The notes under the pieces were generated by a model. That model was not told the origin of the DNA. It worked only from the letters and a program-made list of their open reading frames with translations, and did not search any database. 51,130 nt of DNA, from assembly GCF_012524165.2 (NCBI RefSeq), contig NZ_JABACJ020000036.1, forward strand, positions 1 to 51,130, read 5' to 3'. Of the stretch, positions 42,555-51,000 are shown one piece after another. This stretch comes from Faecalicatena faecalis. Lineage in GTDB: Bacteria > Bacillota > Clostridia > Lachnospirales > Lachnospiraceae. The translations under genes and the position numbers were made by a program. Position 1 is the stretch's first letter. Every line of letters begins with the position of its first letter.

Positions 42555-44058
42555 CAGGATATATTATAGGGAACTGCAGTGTTATAAGGCGGCAGACAGG
42601 AAGAATACCGGGCCAAAAGAAAGCAGTGGGTGTTACGATCTGTCGCTGTTACCAGAAGGCCAAATCAGAGAAGAGATGAAAAGTTTTATTTTTCAAAGAG
42701 GGAGAGAGGTATCTTATACCACTATTCTCAGTGATAAAACATATTTCAATCAGCTCGCACTGTTTATGAAAGAAAAGGATTTGAAGAATATAAGGAGCTT
42801 TCTGGATAAAACGCCGGACCAATGGATACGGCTTCTAAAAGGCTGGATGATTCAGAAAGGAATCAAGCTGACCTATGAGAAAAAGAACATTTATGGTACA
42901 AGCAGTGTCATAGACGCAAGGCTGATCCAATATTTAAAGAAAATCTTGCACCATGTAGAGCCGCCGGATGAACGGGATGAGGTGGAAAAGGATATATGGA
43001 AGCTGGATGCATTAGGAATCGAAATACGTCACAATCCGATTTATAATGTGGAGACTGTGAATTTTCAAAATATCATCCAGCCGGATATCCGGTCAGAAGT
43101 AAAAAAGATTGTCTATCTGAACCTTCAATATGAGGCAGCGGGAACCGTACTGAGGGAATTGACAGCCATGAGGAAATTTTCAGCTTATCTGCATAAAGAA
43201 TGGCCCAGTATACAATCCTGCTGTGAAATTGACCGGGATATACTGGAAGGGTATCTCATAAGCCAGATGACGGATGATAGCTCCCACCGGAGCAACAGTG
43301 ATAATGTATTAAAGCTCCGAAATCTGCTGGAGGGAATTGGAAAGTTATATCAATATTCGAATTTGGAGACCTTGTTCCTGAATACGGATATACCACCTGA
43401 GATCAAGGCAGAATTTAAAGTATATTCCGACAAGGAAATGCAGCAGTTAAATGCACATATAGCAAAGCTGGATGAACAGATTGCAAGATGGCTGATCATC
43501 CATCAGATGCTGGGAACACGGGTATCGGATACCTCCACACTCCGGTGCGACTGCCTGTATCAGGAAAATGGCCAGGATATGATACAGATCCATCAGGTGA
43601 AAACAAGAGTATTCCAAAAACCAGTCAGCAGGGAATTAGCAAGTCTGATACAGAAAGCATTGGAATATACAAGAGAAAAATACGGCGAGACAAAATACAT
43701 ATTTGTGGATGAAAAGAATCCCAAGCGGCCACTGCAATACACAACCATAAAGCATAAGGTCATGGGAATGATTTTAAAAGAGGATTTAAAAGATGACAAT
43801 GGTGAACTATTTCATTTTGGTACGCATCTTTTCCGGCATTACTACGGTGTAAAACTTACCGAAATGCATCTGGATGACTGGACGATAGCAAGGCTGCTGG
43901 GACATAAGAGGCTAGGGAGCGTACAGCACTACCGGAAAATGAGCAACCAGCGGATGGCGGATGAAACAAGAGAAGTGAGAAATATAATGACAGATGTTAT
44001 TTACCAGATTCTGGACGGATGGGGAGAAGAGTATGAGCAAATACGACCGAATGATTGA
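42544..44058 (+). CDS. Tyrosine recombinase 3 of the trio
   Basis: A 504-residue tyrosine recombinase: Arg326 ('GTRVSD'), His428 and Arg431 ('THLFRH'), His454 ('GHKRLG') and Tyr463 ('VQHYRK'). It overlaps both neighbours (11 and 26 bases). Three different recombinases in a row define Recombinases-In-Trio (RIT) elements; the classical Tn554 set has only two plus TnpC, so this operon combines both layouts. AAAGGAGATACGA precedes the ATG. Confidence 0.92.
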   Translation: MQNDRIYYRELQCYKAADRKNTGPKESSGCYDLSLLPEGQIREEMKSFIFQRGREVSYTTILSDKTYFNQLALFMKEKDLKNIRSFLDKTPDQWIRLLKGWMIQKGIKLTYEKKNIYGTSSVIDARLIQYLKKILHHVEPPDERDEVEKDIWKLDALGIEIRHNPIYNVETVNFQNIIQPDIRSEVKKIVYLNLQYEAAGTVLRELTAMRKFSAYLHKEWPSIQSCCEIDRDILEGYLISQMTDDSSHRSNSDNVLKLRNLLEGIGKLYQYSNLETLFLNTDIPPEIKAEFKVYSDKEMQQLNAHIAKLDEQIARWLIIHQMLGTRVSDTSTLRCDCLYQENGQDMIQIHQVKTRVFQKPVSRELASLIQKALEYTREKYGETKYIFVDEKNPKRPLQYTTIKHKVMGMILKEDLKDDNGELFHFGTHLFRHYYGVKLTEMHLDDWTIARLLGHKRLGSVQHYRKMSNQRMADETREVRNIMTDVIYQILDGWGEEYEQIRPND

Positions 44059-44416
44059 AGAAAATAAGAAGAAAAGCAAAGAAAAGATCGACCTTGCAAA
44101 GAGGGCAATATATGAGCTGATGGAAGAGAAAGAGAGGATAACGGTACCGAAGCTGATGCGTATCACCGGGCTGTCCAGAGGGTTCTTTTACAAAAACGAG
44201 GTTATTCGGCAGGAGATGGATAAGGCGGTGGAACAGCAGGCCGGGCTGATAGATCCCCGGCGTGAAATCTTAAACATGGCGATGGAGAAGCAGATAGCAA
44301 TGCTCCAGCAGCAGATCATCGGCCTGAAGAAAGAAAATGCTGATTTGAAAAAAGAGAATGAGAAGCTGCGGAAGGCGTTGAATAAGAAAAATTTGAATAT
44401 CATTAAAAATCTATAA
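44033..44416 (+). CDS. Tn554 TnpC-like coiled-coil protein (DUF6262)
   Basis: A 127-residue protein with an N-terminal HTH-like segment ('RITVPKLMRITGLSRGFFYKNEVIRQEMDKA') and a C-terminal coiled coil of Lys/Glu/Leu heptads ('MLQQQIIGLKKENADLKKENEKLRKALNKKN'). Length and plan match TnpC of Tn554 (125 residues), which controls the orientation and efficiency of transposition. ATG 44033 follows GGGGAGAAGAGT and lies inside the end of the third recombinase gene. Confidence 0.88.
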   Translation: MSKYDRMIEENKKKSKEKIDLAKRAIYELMEEKERITVPKLMRITGLSRGFFYKNEVIRQEMDKAVEQQAGLIDPRREILNMAMEKQIAMLQQQIIGLKKENADLKKENEKLRKALNKKNLNIIKNL

Positions 44417-44513
44417 GAAAGAGAAGAGTTATTTAGATTTCTGGTGATAATATCGAAATTCAGCATTGCAGATTCTAAAGAACCTGCGGAGGGGAAGGAA
44501 AAGAATATTAAAT

Positions 44514-44558
44514 AAGAACCACAGGGCATATGGTATGTGATTGAACCTTGTGGTTCTT
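44514..44558 (+). terminator. Terminator of the recombinase operon
   Basis: AAGAACCACA (44514-44523) pairs with TGTGGTTCTT (44549-44558) followed by GTTC, a weak U-tract. It could also be part of the element end. The rest of the gap (44417-44709) shows no gene; GGAGG at 44696-44700 is the ribosome site of the next. Confidence 0.65.
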
Positions 44559-44709
44559 GTTCAAGGCAAAGCCTATGATAAAAGTTAGGATGTAGAGTTT
44601 AACAGAATTGTTTTAAGGGAAGAGCAGGAGTATAATGGACAAATAAGGTGATGCATTTGATAACATTACAGCCGTAGCACCATTTCTAAACTCTTGGAGG
44701 AATAAGTTT

Positions 44710-46374
44710 GTGGAAGATCAAGTAAATAAAATAGAAAATGATATAGATAGATGGCTATACGATAATTTGGATGAAAATATTCCAAGGAATAAATATATAT
44801 ACCATTGCAATTTAGCTTATACGGACATAATGGTTGATCAACATATGTTATTTACACCATTTGAACGTCACTATCTTTTTTCCTTAAACTACAATACATA
44901 TATAGCGTATAAAAAATTGAAAGAAGAAGATAAATTTGATTATAAATTTGATTATGACCTATATCCGATAGCCTTTCAAATGGTTTTGCTGGGTATGCAA
45001 TATTCTATGTTATGCGATGTTTTTCCATTGCTCCATTCAGGAAAAGCGACTATGAATAAGAAGGGGGACGAAATCTTTTTTAATATTGAAAATCTACCTA
45101 AGAAAAATTACAAATTTATTAGTGACTTTAGTATGAGAAAATGTCTGAGTTATACATTGCAAATGGCAAATGGAAAGTTTCAAAAAAATAATACAGATGA
45201 TGAAGATATCGCTATGAAACTAGCAGATTTGTACATGCACTTTTGGAGCGAGAATTTGCAATATGATGATTATGAACCTTATACAAGAATGGATTGGGGT
45301 GGTATTAGTTTTTTCTTCATTGTTGCAGCAATGCGTAGATTTAATAAATTGTATAAAAAAGACTTTGATATAGTTACTGTGGATTCACAGAAAATGATGA
45401 TTTTATTATCGCCTGAAGGTGTTGCGAGAATGCAGACATTCGTACCCACAAAGGATAGTGAATTATATCGACAGGCTTTAGAAGATCATATTTATAAACC
45501 AAAGGGAGAGGCACTCTATCCAAAATCAAATATAATGGATGCACCTTTGATTAGGACTAAGGATGGTTTTATTTTCGCAAATTCACTGGTAATATTGTTT
45601 AATGATTCATCAGAAACTCAATTCTTGAATTATCTTCGACGCTGTGATAAGGAAAGGTATCTACGAATAAAAGATAAAATTAAAGAGCGAGAAATTCCTT
45701 TAATACGGGAAATGATCAAATATAAATTTCCAAAAACAAAATCGGTTGCCAACTTTTATGTGAAAATACCGACACAAAAGCATGGGAAAAGGGAATGCGA
45801 TTTATTATTAGTGGACGAAACTGGAATTGCAGTTTATATAGAAATAAAGCATTTCTATAATCCGCAATCATATTGCGAAGAAAAAGTGCTTGATAGGGAA
45901 CTGATGAAGGCCTTAAAGAAAATGCCGGAGCAATTAAATGCTATTACTGAGGACTGGAGTAAATTAAAAGAGCAATATGATTTGCAGTGTGACTTGAAAA
46001 AAATATATGGTGTTATTGTTTCACATAGGTATTTGGGGGTAGATGTTGAAATCAGACCGGACACGCCAATAGTAAGCACGTCAAATCTATTTGAAAGTAT
46101 AGCTGAAGCCCAAAATTTAGAAGAAATTTATAAGGGGTGTCGAGAAATAGATGAACTTTATCCTAAGATTGATTTTATTAAAAGAGAATTACCTGTAAAT
46201 TATGCAGGATATATATTTCATTTGTATGGGGAAGCTTTAAATCCAATGTGTGAAATTATAGTTCGAGAATCATATAAGAAGCAGGTAATTAAAAATTTAT
46301 CATCTTCAGCGCCTACTTCTTATAGTAATATTGATGATTTAGCACATGCATATATTGATTTAATGAAAGTATGA
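44710..46374 (+). CDS. Uncharacterised protein with PD-(D/E)XK nuclease motif
   Basis: A 554-residue AT-rich gene; GTG start 9 bases after GGAGG. Residues 1-330 are unrecognised, probably helical. Residues about 345-440 read like a PD-(D/E)XK fold: 'FYVKIPTQKHGKRECDLLLV' then 'GIAVYIEIKHFYN', giving Asp364, Glu378 and Lys380 spaced as in restriction-type nucleases, with 'KKIYGVIVSHRYLG' as the next strand. No membrane segment. Located directly after a transposon recombinase operon and before a KAP NTPase gene, the usual position of defence cargo. Predicted DNA-cutting effector; not proven. Confidence 0.75.
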   Translation: MEDQVNKIENDIDRWLYDNLDENIPRNKYIYHCNLAYTDIMVDQHMLFTPFERHYLFSLNYNTYIAYKKLKEEDKFDYKFDYDLYPIAFQMVLLGMQYSMLCDVFPLLHSGKATMNKKGDEIFFNIENLPKKNYKFISDFSMRKCLSYTLQMANGKFQKNNTDDEDIAMKLADLYMHFWSENLQYDDYEPYTRMDWGGISFFFIVAAMRRFNKLYKKDFDIVTVDSQKMMILLSPEGVARMQTFVPTKDSELYRQALEDHIYKPKGEALYPKSNIMDAPLIRTKDGFIFANSLVILFNDSSETQFLNYLRRCDKERYLRIKDKIKEREIPLIREMIKYKFPKTKSVANFYVKIPTQKHGKRECDLLLVDETGIAVYIEIKHFYNPQSYCEEKVLDRELMKALKKMPEQLNAITEDWSKLKEQYDLQCDLKKIYGVIVSHRYLGVDVEIRPDTPIVSTSNLFESIAEAQNLEEIYKGCREIDELYPKIDFIKRELPVNYAGYIFHLYGEALNPMCEIIVRESYKKQVIKNLSSSAPTSYSNIDDLAHAYIDLMKV

Positions 46375-46648
46375 AAGCAGTTAGAATATTTTAGGAAACC
46401 TTATATTGAACAACAGTTAGAAATTAGATAGAGGTTAATTATAATGGTTTCATAAATTAAGACACTTTTAGGACGGCTTTTAATGAATTTGATATACTAA
46501 AATCGGTAAAAAGAAAGCATTGCCATGTTTAGATAAAGAAGAAATTTTAGTACCAAGTTTAAATCAGACCTGTTGTGATAAAAGGGGTATTATTGGGAAA
46601 TAAGTATATTGAATTAAAAGTGTGTAATACATTCAAAGGAGACCAGCT
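46375..46648. other. Gap between the two cargo genes
   Basis: 274 bp, AT-rich. A TATACT-like -10 stands at about 46493 without a good -35, so the second gene may have its own promoter. AAAGGAG (46636-46642) is its ribosome site. No gene and no terminator hairpin seen. Confidence 0.4.
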
Positions 46649-48010
46649 ATGAGAAAATATGTTCAGGAAGCAACGGATATAAATATATGGAAATCTATTC
46701 AAAACAATACTTTTGACAGAAATAAAGATATAAAGAGTTTTATAGAAGGATTGAATCTTATTGAGGGGAGCGCATGTATTAGTTTAGACGCAAAGTGGGG
46801 AGATGGTAAGACGTTTTTTGTTCGTCAGATAGAGGAAGTCTTAAAATATGCGAGATTGAAACAATGGAAAGACGAAGAAAATCCAGTTGATCAATTACCA
46901 TCCTATGAGTATCTAAGAAATAATCAGATGGCAAATTCTATAAACCTAAGTAAATCATATTTGCCGATATATTATAATGCATGGGCGTATGATAATCACA
47001 GTGATCCGCTGATGTCTCTTTTATTGATAATGACTAAAATTTGCAAAGGAGTTTATAATACCAAAATAAATTCTGAAAAGACAAGTGAAAAAATATTAGG
47101 AACACTATCCGCATTACCAGGCTCAATAGAAGTATTGCAAGGATTAAATCTGGCAAGCATGGTTGAAAAAATAAAAGGTAAAAGTACAGATATTTTATCG
47201 ATTGTACAAACAGAAGAAGAAATTCGAGAGAGGGTAAAAGATGTTTTTGATAATATTATTGTGGAAAGAACACAGAAATTAATTATTTTTATTGATGAAT
47301 TAGATCGCTGTAAACCGACATTTGCCATAGAAATGTTAGAAAGGATAAAACATTACTTTGAAGATGACCGCATTATATTTGTAGTATCTGTAAATAAAGA
47401 ACAATTGATACATACCATATCCAATTATTATGGTAGTGGATTTGATGCTACTAGATATTTGAATAAATTTTTTGATGAAAATATAAATTTACCAGAAATG
47501 AGTAATTATTCAAGGCGTACTGTTGAATGCTATAACAATAATACTGAAGAAACATTTTGGTTAACAAAAATTGCGGACGGATTAGGGATGCATTACCATT
47601 TATCGCTTAGAGATAAACTTATTTATAGAAGCAGAATAGAAGTAGTTCCAAAACAGGCGGTTAATTGTCTCCGAGGAGAAAGTTTTTTGATCGCATTATT
47701 TGTGCCTTGCATGATTTTATTAGATATAGTTGATGCCAAAGAGAAGAAAAAATTTATAGAAGGTAAAAGCGATTTTGTAGAAAAAACTTTGCCTCAGATT
47801 GAAATTTATAAGCAATTTGTTCTTAGGGTTATAGGTGATGGAAGCAGAGACGGACAAGAGGAAAAATTTAAAATTGGTTGTGAAGAAGTCGTAAATATAT
47901 ATAAATATATATTTGACTTTGAAGGTGACGAATACTATGAACGATTCGATTTAGATCGCGACACAAAGTCAAAATGTATTGCAGCGTATAATGGATATAC
48001 ATATTACTAA
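46649..48010 (+). CDS. KAP-family P-loop NTPase
   Basis: A 453-residue KAP NTPase. Walker A 'AKWGDGKTFF' (about 48-57), the KAP motif 'YYNAWAYDNHSDPLMSLLL' (108-126), Walker B 'LIIFIDELDRCKP' (211-223), sensor-like 'FVVSVNKEQLIHTI' and 'YLNKFFDENINLPE'. One hydrophobic stretch (about 350-368) could touch the membrane. KAP NTPases include PifA-type phage-exclusion proteins and are repeatedly found in defence islands. With the nuclease-motif gene upstream it makes a two-gene sensor/effector candidate. AT content is high, as for its partner, suggesting joint transfer. Confidence 0.9.
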   Translation: MRKYVQEATDINIWKSIQNNTFDRNKDIKSFIEGLNLIEGSACISLDAKWGDGKTFFVRQIEEVLKYARLKQWKDEENPVDQLPSYEYLRNNQMANSINLSKSYLPIYYNAWAYDNHSDPLMSLLLIMTKICKGVYNTKINSEKTSEKILGTLSALPGSIEVLQGLNLASMVEKIKGKSTDILSIVQTEEEIRERVKDVFDNIIVERTQKLIIFIDELDRCKPTFAIEMLERIKHYFEDDRIIFVVSVNKEQLIHTISNYYGSGFDATRYLNKFFDENINLPEMSNYSRRTVECYNNNTEETFWLTKIADGLGMHYHLSLRDKLIYRSRIEVVPKQAVNCLRGESFLIALFVPCMILLDIVDAKEKKKFIEGKSDFVEKTLPQIEIYKQFVLRVIGDGSRDGQEEKFKIGCEEVVNIYKYIFDFEGDEYYERFDLDRDTKSKCIAAYNGYTYY

Positions 48011-48148
48011 AATTAAAGAAACAAGTATGAGGCTATGAAAAAAAACTCAGTTTGCTTTTTATGTACACAGAAATAATACACAGTACACAATTGTGTTTTC
48101 TGTTAAAGCCAGTAAATTCAAGACATAAGAGGGATAGGCTACATTTTA

Positions 48149-48416
48149 ACATCCGATTTGGTGGGGCGAAGAACCTCGCATTATAGATACATTTCTTGAA
48201 AGCTATGATTTTTCCGGTAAGACAATGATTGATTTTTGTACATCCGGAGGAAGCGGTATCAGTACAAGTGAAGGCAATTTAAAGGAACTGTGTTCCTCTG
48301 ATGTGAATTGGCTTGCTGCTAACAAGTTTTCAAGTGATACGGATGTTGATACTGTCCGGGATTGGGTTCAAAGCCTTGGAATAGAAACGAAAAATAACGA
48401 ATGGAGGAAAAGATGA
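48149..48416 (+). pseudogene. 3' fragment of the flavodoxin lipoprotein gene
   Basis: The last about 88 codons of the gene at 9380-10075, lacking signal peptide and FMN phosphate loop. It starts at the duplication junction. An internal ATG (48225) could give a 63-residue piece without function. Its tail still overlaps the nitroreductase start. Confidence 0.9.
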
Positions 48417-48928
48417 TGGAGTTTTTTGAAGTAGTTAAAAATCGTTATGCGTGTAAGAAATTTGATGGACGCCCAGTAGCAAAGGAGCATCTTGATGCAA
48501 TCCTCGAAGCAGGGAGACTGGCGCCGACAGCGAAGAACCTGCAGGAGCAGCGTATCTATGTTGTACAGTCAGAAGAAGGTCTTGCCAAAATTGACAAGGT
48601 AACTCCCTGCAGATATGGTGCCGCAACGGTTGTCGTTGTAGCGTTTGATACGACAAATGTATTTACATATCCGGGAGAAAAGCGTGATTCAGGTGTTGAG
48701 GATGCAACAATTGTAGCAACTCATATGATGCTGGCTACAAAAGCGGAAGGTGTTGATAGCTGTTGGATTAACTTCTTCGATCCGGAAGTGGCAGCGAAAG
48801 AGCTTGGACTGCCTGAAAATGAGGAAGTCCTGATGATTCTTGACCTCGGCTATCCGGTAGAGGGAACAACACCACTCGCTATGCATACGCAGAGAAAAGA
48901 ACTTTCAGAAACAGTTACCTATATGTAA
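48413..48928 (+). CDS. Nitroreductase-family protein, copy 2
   Basis: 171 residues, differing from the copy at 10072 by only a few substitutions (for example Gln to His in 'AKEHLDAIL', 'ATKAEGVDSCWIN'). Same GGAGGAAAAG ribosome site and FMN-binding N-terminus. The gene is intact but its original promoter is missing because the duplication begins inside the preceding gene, so expression depends on read-through or a new promoter. Confidence 0.93.
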   Translation: MMEFFEVVKNRYACKKFDGRPVAKEHLDAILEAGRLAPTAKNLQEQRIYVVQSEEGLAKIDKVTPCRYGAATVVVVAFDTTNVFTYPGEKRDSGVEDATIVATHMMLATKAEGVDSCWINFFDPEVAAKELGLPENEEVLMILDLGYPVEGTTPLAMHTQRKELSETVTYM

Positions 48929-48943
48929 GAAACGGAGGAATTC

Positions 48944-49420
48944 ATGATGAGTAAGAAATTAGTAGCATATTTTTCAGCAAGTGGTGTGACCGCAAAGGTA
49001 GCAAAGACACTGGCATCTGCCATCGGTGCAGATTTACATGAGATTTTGCCTGTGCAGAAATATACATCAGCAGATTTGGATTGGACAAACACAAAGAGCC
49101 GCAGCAGTGTGGAAATGAATGACAAATCTTTCCGGCCGGCGATTGCAAATCAGGTTGAAAACATGGAGCAGTATGATGTGATATATGTAGGATTCCCGAT
49201 CTGGTGGTATGTGGCTCCCACAATCATCAACACTTTTTTGGAATCTTATAATCTGGAAGGAAAAGTAATTGTACCTTTTGCCACATCCGGAAGCAGCGGA
49301 ATGGGGGGAACAAATGCAGACTTGAAAGATTCCTGCAAGGGTGCAGAGTTGAAGGAAGGCAGGCGTTTTTCTTCCAATGCCAGAGCAGAGGAACTGAAAG
49401 CATGGGCAGAAAAAATTTAA
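48944..49420 (+). CDS. Flavodoxin-like protein, copy 2
   Basis: 158 residues, near-identical to the protein at 10603 (Asp28 to Gly, Lys to Thr at 'DWTNTKSRSS'). All FMN-binding segments are intact. GGAGGAATTC precedes the ATG. Confidence 0.92.
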   Translation: MMSKKLVAYFSASGVTAKVAKTLASAIGADLHEILPVQKYTSADLDWTNTKSRSSVEMNDKSFRPAIANQVENMEQYDVIYVGFPIWWYVAPTIINTFLESYNLEGKVIVPFATSGSSGMGGTNADLKDSCKGAELKEGRRFSSNARAEELKAWAEKI

Positions 49421-49442
49421 TGAAAAGACGGAGGAAAAATAA

Positions 49443-49739
49443 ATGGTCAGACATATTTTTATAGCTACAATCAAAGAGGGTGTTTCAGATGAAATCGTAA
49501 ATCAGAAAATGGAAGAAATGAAAGCGATGAAGGACAGTGTTCCAGAAATTGAGAGCATTATGGTAAACAGAAGCCTCGGATGGGTGGGTGCCGCGAATAC
49601 TGTAACAATGGTAATTGACCTGAAAGACAGAAATGCTTTCGATACACTTATGGCAAGTCCGGCTCATATAGAAGTTGGAAACAAGGCGGCAGAGGCGTTT
49701 GAAACGGATAACTTTGTGATTTCTCAGATTGAATATTAA
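49443..49739 (+). CDS. Dabb-domain (stress-responsive A/B barrel) protein, intact
   Basis: 98 residues, full-length Dabb protein ('VRHIFIATIKEGVSDEIVNQKMEEMKAMKDSVPEIESIMVNRSLG ...' to 'DNFVISQIEY'). It shows what the truncated copy at 11102 lost. Dabb proteins form small dimeric ferredoxin-like barrels; in redox operons their role is unclear. GGAGGAAAAATA precedes the ATG; a terminator follows. Confidence 0.92.
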   Translation: MVRHIFIATIKEGVSDEIVNQKMEEMKAMKDSVPEIESIMVNRSLGWVGAANTVTMVIDLKDRNAFDTLMASPAHIEVGNKAAEAFETDNFVISQIEY

Positions 49740-49778
49740 GAAATCTACATTTTTAAATTTGATATTAAAATCTACGAA

Positions 49779-49813
49779 GAAGCAGTTGAAATGAAAACAA
49801 CTGTTTCTTTTTT
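49779..49813 (+). terminator. Terminator after copy-2 Dabb gene
   Basis: GAAGCAGTTG (49779-49788) pairs with CAACTGTTTC (49798-49807), one G-T wobble, followed by six T. It marks the natural operon end. Confidence 0.88.
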
Positions 49814-49844
49814 GAATGAAAGAAATAAAAAAGCATATTTTTCA

Positions 49845-50868
49845 TTAAAATTTGAGACGAGAATACGACATTCTGATAATTGATGAATGTAGTACTATAA
49901 GTAATCAAAATATGAGAAAATTGCTTGAACTTGCAAAATTTAATCTACTTGTTTTGGTTGGGGACACTTATCAGATAGAAGCTATTGAATTTGGTAATTG
50001 GTTTGATGCTGTTCGTAGCTTTTTACCCAAATCAGCAGTTTATGAATTGGCTAAACCATATAGAAGTAACAGTAAGCAGTTGCTTGCGTTATGGGATAAT
50101 GTACGCAAAATGGAAGATGATGTTCTTGATAGATTGCAAGGCGGTGAATTTTCAGCTAACCTTGATCCGGCTATTTTTACAATAGCTGAAGATGAGGAAA
50201 TAATTCTTTGTTTGAATTATGGGAGACTATACGGAATTAATAATATTAACCATTTTATGCAAGAAAATAATAACCGCAAAGAGATGTGGAGAGGGATACA
50301 ACGGTATAAAGTCGGCGATCCAATTCTGTTTAATGATTCTGCTGATAAATTTTTTACTCGGAATAAAGAACAAGTGCCAATTATTCATAATAATATGAAA
50401 GCCCGAATTGTAGATTTTATAACTTGGGATAAAGACAGGCCAACCGAGCGTATACAATTTGATATAGAAATTGATAGGCCGCTTATCGAGTTAAATGTGG
50501 ATGATTATGATTTTGATATTATTGGAAATGCTGAGAACGGACATTCGATTATCCGTTTTGCAGTTAATAAAAACAAAAGTACAGATGAAGATGATGATGG
50601 TGCTACAAAAACCATTGTTCCGTTTCAAATAGCATATGCGGTATCAATCCACAAAGCACAAGGACTGGAATATGATTCTGTGAAAATTATTATAACGGAT
50701 GAGATTGATGAATTGATAACTCACAGTATTTTTTATACTGCTATTACTCGTGCAAGAAAGAAATTAAAAATTTATTGGACACAAGCTGTGGAAAAGAATG
50801 TTCTTGATAGAATAGAACCGAAGAATAATAGCCATGATGTAGCTTTGCTTAAGAGTGAAATAAATTGA
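49845..50868 (+). pseudogene. 5'-truncated superfamily-1 (RecD/UvrD-like) helicase
   Basis: The frame opens after a TAA near 49845 directly in motif II ('DILIIDECSTIS') and continues with motif III ('LVGDTYQIEAI'), motif IV ('KPYRSN'), motif V ('AYAVSIHKAQGLEYDSV') and motif VI ('FYTAITRARKKL'). Walker A and everything before are missing, so no ATPase activity is expected. The nominal start is a TTG at 49852 without a ribosome site. The same AT-rich composition as the 44.7-48 kb cargo hints that both were one island. Confidence 0.82.
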
Positions 50869-50950
50869 AATGAAATATAGCATTTGGGGGTATAGCCTAA
50901 TTATCACACGTGGAGACGGTAGCTTTGCCCGCACGAGTAAAATAACAGTT

Positions 50951-50978
50951 TTGCAAAAGAGTAGAAATAAGGTATAAT
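50951..50978 (+). promoter_or_regulatory. Sigma-70-type promoter reading into the right terminal repeat
   Basis: TTGCAA (50951-50956), 16-bp spacer, TATAAT (50973-50978). Transcription would start near 50985 and cross a CTCTGC/GCAGAG hairpin (about 50988-51014) into the inverted repeat. Confidence 0.65.
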
Positions 50979-51000
50979 ATAGAGTAACTCTGCTGCCTTG

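Larger units (their letters stand above)
48149..49595. repeat. Redox-operon duplication, copy 2
   Basis: Gap-free match to 9808-11254 (same orientation). It begins abruptly inside the flavodoxin lipoprotein sequence at ACATCCG, directly after 140 bp of AT-rich spacer, and continues beyond the limit of copy 1 through the intact Dabb gene to 49739. A perfect ACACAATTGTGT palindrome lies at 48085-48096, shortly before the junction. Confidence 0.93.

Noticed and set aside
48149..49595. Assembly duplication of the redox operon
   Set aside because: The copies differ at many scattered positions, and their flanks are entirely different.
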